A DNA stretch of 64,000 nt from Verrucomicrobiota bacterium (GCA_018239845.1 JAFEGO010000017.1:1-64000); one strand, 5' to 3'. Shown: positions 37,652 through 47,274, counted from the stretch's first letter. Made by a program: numbers and translations. Notes: generated by a model from the sequence alone, not told the origin.

Positions 37652-38290
37652 CGCGTAGCGTTCTTCTTTCCACGGGTCGGCGGTATTTGAGTAGCCGCGG
37701 ACTTCCCAGAAGCCGAGTTTGTCCTCGGCGAGGAAGGTGATGCCTTGGACGAACTTGGCGCCTTTCCAAGCGTAGAGCTTGGGGATAATCACGCGGGCCG
37801 GGCCGCCATGTTCGCGGCTCACGGGCTCACCGGCGAAGGAGGTTGCAATCAGGACATCATCGTCGAGGCAGGAGGCGAGCGGTACGTTGGTCGAGTAACC
37901 GTCGTAACTGGTGAAATAGACGTACTTCGCGGCGGGGTCCGGCTGGGCGAGCTCGTAGAGCGTGGTGAAGGCGACGCCCCGCCAGTGGCAGTCGTACTTG
38001 CTCCAGGTGGTCACGCAGTGAAAATCGCTCACGTCGTCCACCTGCGGCAGGGCGTTGAACTCGGCCCAGGAGAGCGTGGTGGGTTTCGCGACGAGGCCAT
38101 TGAGCGTGAGCTGCCACTCGGCGTGCGCGATGGCGGGTTGCACACCCAGATCGAGGACGGGGAAACCATTTGTGAGTTTCTGGCCGGGCGGCAGGCGATC
38201 GGCCGACGCCACGGTGCGAGCGGTCACGCCACGGGCCTTTTGCTTTTCCGCCCACCGTTGCTTGGCCTCGATGTAGCGGTCCTTTGACAT
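37649..38290 (-). CDS. Sulfite-oxidase-like molybdopterin protein (COG2041)
   Basis: 213 residues. Oxidoreductase molybdopterin-binding domain: LTLNGLVAKPTTLSWAEF, the molybdenum-ligand Cys in DFHCVTTWSKYDCHWRGV, and SYDGYSTNVPL. The length is that of a bare Mo domain without the dimerisation domain of sulfite oxidase. It has no Tat signal, so it is predicted cytosolic, unlike MsrP. Substrate unknown. Its stop codon lies in the right arm of the 37563-37651 palindrome. An upstream same-strand MobA-like partner is absent. Confidence 0.88.
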   Translation of the reverse strand: MSKDRYIEAKQRWAEKQKARGVTARTVASADRLPPGQKLTNGFPVLDLGVQPAIAHAEWQLTLNGLVAKPTTLSWAEFNALPQVDDVSDFHCVTTWSKYDCHWRGVAFTTLYELAQPDPAAKYVYFTSYDGYSTNVPLASCLDDDVLIATSFAGEPVSREHGGPARVIIPKLYAWKGAKFVQGITFLAEDKLGFWEVRGYSNTADPWKEERYA

Positions 38291-38365
38291 GTGCGGAAAC
38301 TAACGCCGGTCCGGCCGGGCGCAAGCTGTGGAAAACAACGCGGGTGTAGCCAGCGCTCGACCTTT

Positions 38366-38863
38366 TTATTGCAGCGCCTGACGCACGGTCTCCCGGCGGC
38401 GGAAATAGTAGAGTCCCATCCCGCCTTGGTAGAACAGAGTCACCAAAGTGATGACGCGGTAGGTGATGCGGTAGGTGAGCTGCAGAAATGCATCCTCGCT
38501 CATGTTGGCCTGCGCGATGGTGGTGCGCATTTCGTCGGTGAGCGCCGTGCGCAGGAGGTGCAGGTCTTCGTGTTGGAGTTGCCAGAGGCAGAAAATGACC
38601 ACCACGGTCATCAGGTAAAACTGGCTGGTGACGAGCCAAGACATGCCGCGCGCTTCCCCGGCACGGAGGAGGTCCACGCCGTGGAGTTCGATCGCGCCGG
38701 CGGCGGCGATGAGCAGGCCGACGATCACTCCGGTGACATCGCCCGCCGAGGCGGCCAGGAGCGCGAAGAAGCCGGGCAGCGCCAGTACGGTCAGGCCGTC
38801 GAAGCGCGCGAGTCGGACGACGCGGCGGAGCGTTTCTTCAGGCAAAAGTGGCGGTGCTTTCAT
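38366..38863 (-). CDS. Membrane protein, function unknown
   Basis: 165 residues with about four hydrophobic helices: LTVLALPGFFALLAASAGDV, VIVGLLIAAAGAIELHG, LVTSQFYLMTVVVIFCLW and a C-terminal ITYRVITLVTLFYQGGMGLYYF. No recognised family or motif. It lies 75 bases upstream of the sulfite-oxidase-like gene on the same strand and is divergent from hrpA, with 45 bases between the starts. Confidence 0.72.
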   Translation of the reverse strand: MKAPPLLPEETLRRVVRLARFDGLTVLALPGFFALLAASAGDVTGVIVGLLIAAAGAIELHGVDLLRAGEARGMSWLVTSQFYLMTVVVIFCLWQLQHEDLHLLRTALTDEMRTTIAQANMSEDAFLQLTYRITYRVITLVTLFYQGGMGLYYFRRRETVRQALQ

Positions 38864-38908
38864 CGTTGTAGGCTTCGCGGCGAAGCGAAGAATCCACGTT
38901 CGTTTCCC

Positions 38909-41900
38909 GTGTCCGCACCGTCAAACAACTCTTTTTCCTTCCGGCTCGAGTTTCCGCCTGAGCTGCCGATCAGCGCGCGCGCGGAGGAGATCACCGCGGC
39001 CATCGGGGCCAACCAAGTGGTGATCCTCGCCGGTGAAACGGGCTCGGGCAAGACCACGCAGATCCCCAAGATGTGTCTCGCGGCCGGCCGCGGTACGCAG
39101 GGGCGTATCGCCTGCACGCAGCCGCGCCGCGTGGCCGCGCTGTCGGTCTCGCGCCGCGTGGCGGAGGAGCTGGGGGTGGAGTGGGGCGGCATGGTGGGGG
39201 CGAAGATTCGGTTCAACGACCAGACGACCGCCCGCACGGTGGTGAAGTTCCTCACCGACGGCATGCTGCTCGCCGAGGTGCAGGGCGACCCGCTGCTGCG
39301 TGACTACGACACAATCATCATCGACGAGGCGCACGAGCGCTCGCTCAACATCGACTTCCTGCTCGGCCACCTGCGCACGCTGCGGCACAAGCGCCCGGAG
39401 TTGAAGATCGTCATCACCTCGGCGACGATCGACACGGCGATGTTCAGCGCGGCCTTTGACGATGCGCCGGTGATCAAGGTCGAGGGCCGCACGTTTCCCG
39501 TCGAGGTGATCTATTCGCCGCTCGATGCGATGGGCAGCGACTACGCAATTGACGACGAGAACGAGGAAAAGGATGATGCGTCGGCCGTGGCCTCGGCCAA
39601 GGCGGAGGCGCTGCACTACATCGATGGCGCGGCCGAGGCGGTGGAGCGCATCGTGCGCGAGAGCAATACCGGAGACATTCTGGTGTTTTTGCCGAGCGAG
39701 CGCGACATCCGCGAACTCGGCGACCTGCTCGACGGCCGGCGCATGCGCGACTGCGAACTCGTGCCGCTCTTCGGACGGCTCTCCAACGCCGAGCAGCAGC
39801 GTGTCTTCGCGCACACGCAGCGGCGGAAGATCGTGCTCGCGACGAACATCGCGGAAACGTCGCTCACGATCCCCGGCATCCGCTTCGTCGTGGACACCGG
39901 GCTGGCGCGGCTCAGCCGCTATTCGCCGCAGGCGCGCACGCGGCGCCTGCCGATCGAGCCCGTCTCGCAGTCGAGCGCCGACCAGCGCAAAGGCCGCAGC
40001 GGCCGCGTGGCCGACGGCGTGTGCATCCGGCTTTATTCGGAGAAGGACTATCTGGAGCGCCCGCGCTTCACGCAGCCGGAGATCCAGCGGGCCAATCTCG
40101 CGGACGTCATCCTGGGTCTGAAGGCCTTCGGTCTTGGCGACATCGAGCGGTTTCCCTTCATCAACATGCCGGCGGCAAAGTCGATTCGCGCCGGCTACGC
40201 GCTGCTGGAGGAGCTGGGTGCGCTCGACGAGGAAACAGCGGGCGATGCGGCGGCGGCGCTGAGCCGGCCGCTGACGGCGATCGGGCGCGAGCTGGCGCGC
40301 TTGCCGGTTGATCCCACGGTGGGGCGCATGATTTTGCAGGCGCGCACCGAGAAGGCGCTGCGCGAGGTGCTGGTGATCGCGGCGGGCCTCTCAATCCAGG
40401 ACCCGCGCGAGCGGCCGATGGACAAGCAGCAGCAGGCCGACGCGGCGCACCGCCGCTTCGCGCATCCCGATTCGGATTTTCTCACGCTGCTCAACATCTG
40501 GGATTCATGGCACGACCAGCTGGAAAACCTCTCGCAGGCGAAGCTGCGCCGGTTTTGCCGCGACCATTTCCTCAGCTACACGCGCATGCGCGAGTGGCGC
40601 GACATCCATGCGCAGCTGACCGACGTGCTGCGCGAGCGGGAAGACTTTCGGATGACCTCGGCGTTTCACGGCATCAAGGAAGTCGATGAGACGACCGCGG
40701 TGTTTGGCACGCCGCCGTACGCGGCGATCCACCGGAGCATCTTGGCGGGCTTGCTCGGCAATATCGCGAAGCTCGACGAGGAGAACGGCGGCTACAAGGC
40801 GACGCAGGACCGGCGGGTGACGCTGTTTCCGGGGTCGGTGCTGGCGCGCAAGGAAGACCCGCGGAAAAACCCGCGCGGCGCGCAGGGACAGGCAGCCAAC
40901 GAGAAGGCCAAGACGAAGACGCCGCGCTGGGTCATGGCGTCGGAGATCATGGAGACCTCACGGCTCTATGCGCGGACCTGCGCGCGACTCGACCCGCGCT
41001 GGGCGCTGGAGCTGGGTACGCACATCGTTCGCGTGAGCCACAGCGAACCGACGTGGGATGTGGAAAAAGGCCGCGTGATGGTGAAGCAGCGCACGCGCCT
41101 GCACGGCCTTGAACTGGAAAGCCGCGCGGTCAGCTACGGCGCGATCGACCCGGTGCGCGCGACGGAGATTTTCATCCGCGAGGGTTTGGTGAATGACACG
41201 ATCACGTTCCCGCTGGATTTTCTCACGCACAACCGGGCGCTGCGGGAAAAGATCGAGGACCAGCTCAGCCGCGCGCGCGACAGCGGCTATCTGAATCTCG
41301 ATGAGATCGCGTTCCGGTTTTACGCGGCGCGGCTGTTGCCGGAGGATGGGACAAAGGAAGGCTGGATGCCGGTGTCGGCGGTGGGCGAGCTGGTTGACCT
41401 CGTGCGCGAGCGACGCGGGGCGGAGCCGAAGTTTTTGATGATGGCAGCGGACGACCTGCGCGATCCGGCGACGCTGGCGCACGACCGCACGGCATTCCCC
41501 GAGGCGCTGCCGTTGGAAAATCGCGCGCTCCCGCTGGCCTATGCGTACCGGCCCGGTCAGGCCGACGACGGTGTGACGCTCGAGGTGGGCGTGCGCGAGG
41601 CCGAAGAACTCACGCCCGCCGCGCTCGACTGGGCGGTGCCTGGTCACCTCGAGCAAAAGGTGGAGCACTACCTGCGCGCGCTGCCGAAGGAACTGCGCCG
41701 GAGCTTCGTGCCGCTGGCCGAAACCGCCAAGAGCCTCGCGGTGCAGGTGGCAGCGCGCGACCGGCTGACGGATCGCCGCGAGACGCTCACGACGGCGCTG
41801 GCGGTACAGATCGCGGAGCGTTTCGGCGTGGCGGTCGACCCGGCCGTCTGGGCCGACAAGCCGCTGCCGGATCACCTGCGGGTGCGGGTTCGCGTGGTCG

Positions 41901-42976
41901 ACGGCAAGGGCAAGGAGCTGGCGGCGAGCCGTGAACTCGCGGAGATCGATGCGGCGCTGCACGCGCAGAAACGCACGGCGAGCGCGAGTGTGGCACGGGC
42001 CGAGCCCGAGGCGTGGCGGCGCGCACGGGCGAAGTGGGAGACGCCGGCGCACACGACGTGGGCGTTTGGCGACCTGCCGGAGCGTGTACTCGTGACGGAG
42101 CAGGCGGGGGTGCCGGTGCACGCTTTCCCGGGGCTTGCGGCCGTACGCGATGGCGTGGCGATCAACTTGTTCAAGACGCCCGAGGAGGCCGGCGCGGCGA
42201 CACAGCGCGGCGTGGCTGCGCTGCTGGAGCGTCAGCTGGGCCATGACCTCGGCTGGTTGGAGCGCGACCTGCGGGCGCTGCGCGAACTCGGCGCACTGAC
42301 GGCGACACTCGCGCCGATGGATGAGCTGCAGGCGCAGGGTTTTGATGCCATCCGGCGCTGGGCCACGGGCCGCACAGTGGAGCCGCTGACGGCCGCGACT
42401 TTTTCCACGGTGCTTGACCGGGCGAAGGCCGACCTGCGCGGACTCGTGCCGCGGTTCTGCGACCTGCTGCGCGAAATTCTCACGCTGCGGCAGGCACTGC
42501 TCGTGCACCCAACGCCGCCGCCCGGGATGGACAAGGATCTCGCGGCGCTCATCCCGGCAGATTTTCTTGCGGTGACGCCGTATGCGCGACTCGCGCATTT
42601 TCCGCGCTATCTGAAGGCGATGAAACTGCGCGCCGACCGGTGGAAGCAAAACCCAGCGAAGGACGCGGAGCGCACGGCCCAACTCGCGCCTTATGTGACG
42701 GCCGCGGCGAAGGCGCGCACGCAGGAAGGTGGCGAGGCGGTGCGTTGGCTGGTAGAGGAGTTTCGCGTGAGCCTCTTTGCCCAGGAGCTGGGCACGGCCG
42801 AGCCGGTATCGGCGGTGAAGCTGGACCGCGCGCTCGCGGCGTTGCGCGGCGCGCCGGTGGCGAGCGTGGAACAGGTGGCGTCAGCAGCGCGCGCGATCGT
42901 GACGGCCCCGGTGGCGGCAAAGAAAACGACGCCGCTCAAGAACCTCGGGGCGTTGGACAAGCTGTTTCAGCGGTGA
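38909..42976 (+). CDS. hrpA: ATP-dependent RNA helicase HrpA
   Basis: 1355 residues from the GTG at 38909; the open frame extends to 38291 but that part overlaps the opposite-strand membrane-protein gene and looks like its shadow. DEAH-box motifs: GETGSGKTTQ (I), TQPRRVAA (Ia), DEAH in IIIDEAHERS (II), SATIDT (III), ATNIAETSLTIPG (V) and SADQRKGRSGR (VI). HA2 and OB domains follow, then the long DUF3418 C-terminus typical of HrpA (about 1300 in E. coli). It acts in mRNA and ribosome rescue or RNA remodelling in the cytosol. It seems monocistronic. Confidence 0.93.
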   Translation: MSAPSNNSFSFRLEFPPELPISARAEEITAAIGANQVVILAGETGSGKTTQIPKMCLAAGRGTQGRIACTQPRRVAALSVSRRVAEELGVEWGGMVGAKIRFNDQTTARTVVKFLTDGMLLAEVQGDPLLRDYDTIIIDEAHERSLNIDFLLGHLRTLRHKRPELKIVITSATIDTAMFSAAFDDAPVIKVEGRTFPVEVIYSPLDAMGSDYAIDDENEEKDDASAVASAKAEALHYIDGAAEAVERIVRESNTGDILVFLPSERDIRELGDLLDGRRMRDCELVPLFGRLSNAEQQRVFAHTQRRKIVLATNIAETSLTIPGIRFVVDTGLARLSRYSPQARTRRLPIEPVSQSSADQRKGRSGRVADGVCIRLYSEKDYLERPRFTQPEIQRANLADVILGLKAFGLGDIERFPFINMPAAKSIRAGYALLEELGALDEETAGDAAAALSRPLTAIGRELARLPVDPTVGRMILQARTEKALREVLVIAAGLSIQDPRERPMDKQQQADAAHRRFAHPDSDFLTLLNIWDSWHDQLENLSQAKLRRFCRDHFLSYTRMREWRDIHAQLTDVLREREDFRMTSAFHGIKEVDETTAVFGTPPYAAIHRSILAGLLGNIAKLDEENGGYKATQDRRVTLFPGSVLARKEDPRKNPRGAQGQAANEKAKTKTPRWVMASEIMETSRLYARTCARLDPRWALELGTHIVRVSHSEPTWDVEKGRVMVKQRTRLHGLELESRAVSYGAIDPVRATEIFIREGLVNDTITFPLDFLTHNRALREKIEDQLSRARDSGYLNLDEIAFRFYAARLLPEDGTKEGWMPVSAVGELVDLVRERRGAEPKFLMMAADDLRDPATLAHDRTAFPEALPLENRALPLAYAYRPGQADDGVTLEVGVREAEELTPAALDWAVPGHLEQKVEHYLRALPKELRRSFVPLAETAKSLAVQVAARDRLTDRRETLTTALAVQIAERFGVAVDPAVWADKPLPDHLRVRVRVVDGKGKELAASRELAEIDAALHAQKRTASASVARAEPEAWRRARAKWETPAHTTWAFGDLPERVLVTEQAGVPVHAFPGLAAVRDGVAINLFKTPEEAGAATQRGVAALLERQLGHDLGWLERDLRALRELGALTATLAPMDELQAQGFDAIRRWATGRTVEPLTAATFSTVLDRAKADLRGLVPRFCDLLREILTLRQALLVHPTPPPGMDKDLAALIPADFLAVTPYARLAHFPRYLKAMKLRADRWKQNPAKDAERTAQLAPYVTAAAKARTQEGGEAVRWLVEEFRVSLFAQELGTAEPVSAVKLDRALAALRGAPVASVEQVASAARAIVTAPVAAKKTTPLKNLGALDKLFQR

Positions 42977-42991
42977 GCGGCTACTTCGCGC

Positions 42992-43429
42992 TCAATCGGC
43001 TTCCTCGATGGTGTCGGGGAGTTCGTTGACGTCGTCGGGAGAACGGGGGAAATGCTCGGCGAGCAGGGCGCCGGCGCGGTCGATGCCGTGGACGAGGCCA
43101 GCGGTGAAGTCGCCGCGCTTGAAGTGTTCCGTCATCGCGGCGGCGAGCTCGGCCCAGAAAGCGTCGCCACATTTCTCGTGGATCGCGGTGTCGCCGATCA
43201 CGGCGAAGGTCCGCGAGCGCGGGGCGAGGAAGATGAGCACGCCGTTGCGCGCGGCGGTCTGGGTCATACCGAGGCGCTCGAAGTGCTGTTGCGCGGCGGC
43301 GACGGGATCGCCGGCCTTGCGGCGCGCGAGGAGCACGCGGATCTCGCCGGAGGTTTTGGCCTCGGCGGCGCCGATGGCGGCGACGACGCGGTCGTGATCG
43401 ATGGAGGGCGTGGAGGAAAAGAAGCTCAT
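42992..43429 (-). CDS. TPM-domain protein
   Basis: 145 residues from the ATG at 43429. TPM (TLP18.3/Psb32/MOLO-1) domain: IGAAEAKTSGEIRVLLARR, RNGVLIFLAPRSRTFAVIGD, FWAELAAAMTEHFKRGDFTAGL. No signal peptide or helix, so a soluble cytosolic form, unlike its neighbour. It follows the secreted TPM gene with a 4-base gap. LemA-TPM-TPM triplets are a common bacterial arrangement of unknown envelope-related role. Confidence 0.85.
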   Translation of the reverse strand: MSFFSSTPSIDHDRVVAAIGAAEAKTSGEIRVLLARRKAGDPVAAAQQHFERLGMTQTAARNGVLIFLAPRSRTFAVIGDTAIHEKCGDAFWAELAAAMTEHFKRGDFTAGLVHGIDRAGALLAEHFPRSPDDVNELPDTIEEAD

Positions 43430-43433
43430 GGCG

Positions 43434-44180
43434 TCACCATTTTCCTCCTGCACCGCCACCGCCAAAACTGCCGCCGCCACCGGAGAAGCCGCCGCCACTA
43501 CCGCCGCCGCGCCAGCCACCGCCGGTGCTGATCCAAGGCGTGCTCAGGCCGCGGCGACTGTACACATTGTTGCGCCGGCCGCGGATGAGGGAAATCACGA
43601 CCACGATGATGATGAAAACGATAATGAGGCCGGGCGACGATTGATTGCGGCCATGGCGACCGCCAACGGTCTGGCCGGTGCCTTGATACTCACCCTTGGT
43701 GGCGGCCATCATCGCATGGACGCCGGCCTGGAGGCCACCGGTGAAATCGCCCTGACGGAAACGCGGGGCGATCTCGTCCTCGACGATGCGCTTGCAGAGC
43801 GCATCGGGCAGCGCGCCCTCGAGGCCGTAGCCGACTTGGATGCGGATGTCGTGGCTCTCCTGGAAGAGGAACAGCACCGCGCCGTTTTTGCGGTCCTTCT
43901 GGCCGACGCCCCACTTTTGCGCGACGCGCACGGTGTAGTCCTCGACCGAGGAGTCGGACTGCATCTTCGGGTAGATTGCGACGACGATCTGGTTGGAGGT
44001 ATCGCGCTCGAACTGAGTCAGCTCGGCGTCGAGCTGGCGGGCGGCGCCGGGTGAGACGATGCCCGCGTAATCGTTGAAGTAAGCGGCAGGGGCCGGAGGA
44101 ATAACCTCAGCGCTGTGGCCGGCGGCGACGAAGCCGAGCCCGAGGAAGAGCAGCAAGAAGAGATGGACGAATTTTTTCAC
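43434..44180 (-). CDS. TPM-domain protein, exported, with Gly-rich tail
   Basis: 248 residues from a GTG at 44180, which places a signal peptide (KKFVHLFLLLFLGLGFVAAG) at the N-terminus; a GTG at 44219 would put 13 residues from the CACGGA repeat in front of it. TPM domain (about 30-165; YFNDYAGIVSP, DTSNQIVVAIYP, GYGLEGALPDALCKRI), then a membrane helix (LIIVFIIIVVVISLI) and a Gly/Ser-rich tail ending SFGGGGAGGKW. Probably periplasmic, anchored at the C-terminal side. Middle gene of the lemA-TPM-TPM set. Confidence 0.85.
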   Translation of the reverse strand: MKKFVHLFLLLFLGLGFVAAGHSAEVIPPAPAAYFNDYAGIVSPGAARQLDAELTQFERDTSNQIVVAIYPKMQSDSSVEDYTVRVAQKWGVGQKDRKNGAVLFLFQESHDIRIQVGYGLEGALPDALCKRIVEDEIAPRFRQGDFTGGLQAGVHAMMAATKGEYQGTGQTVGGRHGRNQSSPGLIIVFIIIVVVISLIRGRRNNVYSRRGLSTPWISTGGGWRGGGSGGGFSGGGGSFGGGGAGGKW

Positions 44181-44206
44181 TGCTCTGAAGGGATGAAGAA
44201 TTTTAT

Positions 44207-44280
44207 ACCCACGGAACACACGGAATACACGGAAGAGGAAACGGGTTTTGTTTCCGTGTATTCCGTGTGTTCCGTGGGCA
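44207..44280. repeat. Palindromic element, CACGGA family (full copy)
   Basis: Left arm 44208-44236 (CCCACGGAACACACGGAATA and on) and right arm 44249-44279 are near-perfect reverse complements, each with three ACGGA units at about 9-base spacing. It lies between lemA and the exported TPM gene, inside the presumed operon, so the hairpin could attenuate or stabilise the transcript. Confidence 0.82.
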
Positions 44281-44290
44281 GCAATCAGGA

Positions 44291-44926
44291 TCAGGGCTTC
44301 GCGGTCGCGGGCTGGCCGAAGTCGAACTTCACCTCGGGCGGACGGTCCGCGCCGGCGGTGGCGGTGAAGTAGGGGCGCGGCGTGTGGCCGAACATCGAAG
44401 CAAAGAAGACCGCGGGGAAACGCTTCTGCGCGGTGTTGTAGGCCTGCACGGCCTCGTTGAAGCGGCCGCGCTCGACGGCGATGCGGTTCTCGGTGCCCTC
44501 GAGTTGGGCCTGGAGGTCGCGGAAATTGGCGGTGGCCTTCAGGTCGGGATAGCGCTCGGAAACCACGAGGAGGCGGGAGAGCGCGCTGCCGAGCTGTGCC
44601 TGGGATTTTTCAAACTGGGCGAAGGCCGCGGGATCGGTAGGCGCACCGGTGGCGGGGAGCTGGACCTTCCCGACGGAGGCGCGGGCGGCGACGACCTCGG
44701 CGAGGGTGGACTTCTCAAAGTTGGCGGCGCCGGAGACGGTGTTGACGAGGTTGGGGATCAGGTCCGCGCGGCGCTGATAGACATTCTACACCTGGGCCCA
44801 CGCGGCGTCGGTGCCCTGCTGGAGGGCCACGAGGCGGTTAAAGATGCCGCTGATCCAGAGGCCGAGGACGACCGCTAGCAGCGCGAAGAAACCGACGACG
44901 ATCAAAAGGATTTTGCCAATGCTCAT
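44291..44926 (-). pseudogene. lemA: lemA interrupted by an in-frame amber codon
   Basis: From the ATG at 44926 the frame encodes a LemA N-terminus: membrane helix ILLIVVGFFALLAVVLGLWI, then LVALQQGTDAAWAQV, then TAG at 44786-44788, then NVYQRRADLIPNLVNTV in the same frame, continuing intact to a TGA at 44291. Most LemA proteins have Glu where the TAG stands (QVENxYQRRADLIP), so a single GAG to TAG change explains it. The rest (44291-44785) is undamaged, with no other stop. It is a very recent nonsense mutation, a sequencing or assembly error, or read-through. First gene of lemA-TPM-TPM. Confidence 0.88.
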
Positions 44927-45137
44927 GACCGAGAGGAAATCGCGGACCGGCCGGATTCGCAAGGGACAACGGGTTCGAAGGACGGACCAAAATTGTAATC
45001 GCGGGGCGGCCTTTGGGCTTGAGCCCTGAGTGGAAAGCGACACGATGCAGGGCACCCCCGCCGTGATTGTCACCGGCGTCTTGGAACCGCCGGCCGGATC
45101 ACGGTTCAGTCAGTGAAACCGCGAACCCAGGAACCCC

Positions 45138-45581
45138 ATGAACACGCCGATTTCCGCCCTCCTTGACCGCAAGGGTGCGGTCCTCCACACGGCCGCCCCA
45201 GCAGAGACCGTCGCCGCCGTCGTCGCCCGCATGAACCGCCACCATATCGGCTCCGTGCTGGTGCTGGACGGCGCGAAACTCACCGGGATTTTCACGGAGC
45301 GCGACGTGTTGCGGCGCGTTGTGGGCGCCGGGCTCGATCCCAATGGGACCGTGGTCGCGGACGTGATGACGCGCCAGGTGCTGACTGTGACGCCGGCGAC
45401 CACGCTCGATCAGGCGGTGAAGATATTCACCGAAAAACGCTGTCGCCACCTGCCGGTCATCGAGTCGGGCGAGCTGCGCGGGTTGGTATCGATCGGTGAC
45501 GTGACGCGCTGGCTGTCCGAAGCGCACCGCGTGGAAGCCGAGCAGTTGAAAAACTATATCGCGGGCGGCGTGCCGACGTGA
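45138..45581 (+). CDS. CBS-pair domain protein
   Basis: 147 residues made of two CBS motifs: VVARMNRHHIGSVLVLDGAKLTGIFTERD (split here only for reading) around 28-60, and VKIFTEKRCRHLPVIESG followed by LRGLVSIGDVTRWL around 93-127. CBS pairs bind adenosine nucleotides and usually regulate a partner; a stand-alone pair suggests a nucleotide-sensing cytosolic protein. It stands alone between lemA and the dienelactone hydrolase. Confidence 0.9.
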   Translation: MNTPISALLDRKGAVLHTAAPAETVAAVVARMNRHHIGSVLVLDGAKLTGIFTERDVLRRVVGAGLDPNGTVVADVMTRQVLTVTPATTLDQAVKIFTEKRCRHLPVIESGELRGLVSIGDVTRWLSEAHRVEAEQLKNYIAGGVPT

Positions 45582-45587
45582 GGTGGG

Positions 45588-45618
45588 GCCCACGGAGTAC
45601 ACGGAAGACACGGAAAAG
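45588..45618. repeat. CACGGA-family repeat, half copy
   Basis: GCCCACGGAGTACACGGAAG then ACACGGAAAA: the same three-unit arm as at 9708, again without a partner arm. It follows the CBS-protein stop by seven bases. Confidence 0.65.
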
Positions 45619-45676
45619 GAGCTGCCGGACGCGTCGGGTTGACGGAGCGAAGGGAGTGCCCAAAGTTGATGGCACC

Positions 45677-46486
45677 ATGAAGAAAATCTCCCTGCTCCTC
45701 CTGATCGGTGTTGCCGCGGTGCTGCCGGTGAGCGCCAAGATTGTCACGAAGTCCGTCGCGTATGAGCACGCGGGGACGAAGCTCACGGGCTTCCTTGCCT
45801 ACGACGACGAGAAGGCGGCGGCGGGCAAGCTGCCCGGCGTGCTCGTGGTGCCGGAGTGGTGGGGCCTCTCGGATTTTGCGAAGGGCCGGGCCAAGGCGAT
45901 CGCGAAGCTCGGCTATGTGGCGTTTGCCGCCGACATCTATGGCAACGGCGTGGTGACGACTGATGCGAAGGAGGCGGGCAAGCTCGCCGGCGCGTTCTAT
46001 GGCAAGCCGCTGCTGGCCGAGCGCACGCGCGCGGGCCTCGATGAGCTCATGAAACAGGCGCAGGTCGATCCGGCCCGCGTGGCGGCGATCGGCTACTGCT
46101 TCGGCGGCGCGGCGGTGCAGGCGCTGGCCTTCAGCGGTGCGCCGGTGAAGGGCATCGTGAGTTTCCACGGCGGGTTTGTCGGCGTGCCGGCGGATGCGGC
46201 GACGAAGACGACGGCCAAGCTGCTAATCTGCCACGGCGCGATCGACCCGATGGCGACGGCGGAGGCGCGCGACACCTTCCTGCACGGGCTGGACGATGCG
46301 AAGCTCGACTACCAGTTCGTGAGCTACGCGGGCGCGGTGCACGCGTTTACCAATCCCGACGCGGACAAGCTGGCCCAGAGCAACGGTCTCAAAGGCATCG
46401 CCTACAACGCGGTCGCTGCGCGTCGCTCGTGGAACGAGATGAAGACCTTCCTCAAGGAAGTCTTCTACGTCGAAAAGGCCGACTAA
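45677..46486 (+). CDS. Dienelactone hydrolase family protein, exported
   Basis: 269 residues from the ATG at 45677. The N-terminal ISLLLLIGVAAVLPVSA is a signal peptide. Alpha/beta-hydrolase with Cys nucleophile in AIGYCFGGAA, Asp in HGAIDPM and His in GAVHAFTNP, plus the family block VVPEWWGLSDF. Related enzymes cleave lactones or esters; an exported member is likely periplasmic. Its stop overlaps the stop of the opposite-strand ABC gene by four bases. Confidence 0.88.
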   Translation: MKKISLLLLIGVAAVLPVSAKIVTKSVAYEHAGTKLTGFLAYDDEKAAAGKLPGVLVVPEWWGLSDFAKGRAKAIAKLGYVAFAADIYGNGVVTTDAKEAGKLAGAFYGKPLLAERTRAGLDELMKQAQVDPARVAAIGYCFGGAAVQALAFSGAPVKGIVSFHGGFVGVPADAATKTTAKLLICHGAIDPMATAEARDTFLHGLDDAKLDYQFVSYAGAVHAFTNPDADKLAQSNGLKGIAYNAVAARRSWNEMKTFLKEVFYVEKAD

Positions 46487-47274
46487 GCACCGGGTGTGAC
46501 CGTGAGACGGTAGCGGCCACCGAGGCGGCCGAGCCGCAGGCGGGCGCCGAAGACGGCGGAGAGATTCTTTGACGTCAGCACCTTTTCGCGCGGGCCGGCG
46601 GCGACTACCTCGCCGGCGCGGAGCATGAGCGTGTGCGTGAAAGCGGGCGTGATCTCCTCGACGTGGTGGGTCACGAGTACGAGGGCGGGCACGGGACCGC
46701 GGCGGCGCGCGAGTTTTTCCACGAAGCGTAGGAAGTTCTCGCGCGCGACGGGATCGAGGCCGGCGCAGGGCTCATCGAGGATGAGCAGGCGCGGCTTGGC
46801 CATGAGGGCGCGGGCGATGAGCACGCGCTGGCGCTCACCCTGCGAGAGATAGGACCACTCGCGGTGGGCGAGATGCGCGAGACCGACGAGGCGCAGGAGG
46901 CGCAGGCCCGCGGCGCGGTCGGCGCGGCTGACGCGGGACCACAGGTCGAGTTGCGCAAACTTGCCGCTGATCACCGTGTCGAGCGCGACCTCGGCCAGCG
47001 GGATCGAGGCGGTGAAGGCGCTGGTGACGACGCCGATCTTGAGCCGCAGCGCGCGCCAGTCGCTCGCGCCGTACTCCTGGCCGAGCAGGCTGAACTCGCC
47101 GGAAGTCGGTGAGAGGAAACCGGTCAGGGCCTTGAGCAAGGAGGTCTTGCCGGAGCCGTTGGCCCCGAGGATGACCCAGTGCTCGCCCGGCGCGATGCGC
47201 CAATCGACGCCGCGGAGGATGTGCGTGCGGCCGCGCTCGATGCGCAGGCCGGAGAGCTCGAGGATGGGTTTCAT
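46483..47274 (-). CDS. Stand-alone ABC-type ATPase (ModF/YlmA-like)
   Basis: 263 residues from the ATG at 47274. Complete nucleotide-binding domain: Walker A GANGSGKTS, Q-loop region VTSAFTASIP, signature LSQGERQRV, Walker B LLILDEPCAGLDP and H-loop VTHHVEEI. No permease or binding protein is adjacent, so either the partner lies elsewhere or it is a soluble ABC protein. It converges on the dienelactone hydrolase. Confidence 0.88.
   Translation of the reverse strand: MKPILELSGLRIERGRTHILRGVDWRIAPGEHWVILGANGSGKTSLLKALTGFLSPTSGEFSLLGQEYGASDWRALRLKIGVVTSAFTASIPLAEVALDTVISGKFAQLDLWSRVSRADRAAGLRLLRLVGLAHLAHREWSYLSQGERQRVLIARALMAKPRLLILDEPCAGLDPVARENFLRFVEKLARRRGPVPALVLVTHHVEEITPAFTHTLMLRAGEVVAAGPREKVLTSKNLSAVFGARLRLGRLGGRYRLTVTPGA

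Noticed and set aside
38291..38908. N-terminal extension of HrpA
   Set aside because: Runs antisense through the 38366-38863 membrane-protein gene and precedes the conserved N-terminus; GTG at 38909 fits better.
44207..44280. CRISPR-like look of regularly spaced ACGGA units
   Set aside because: Units are only 5-9 bases, there are no unique spacers, and the two arms are inverted; it is a palindromic element. No cas genes.
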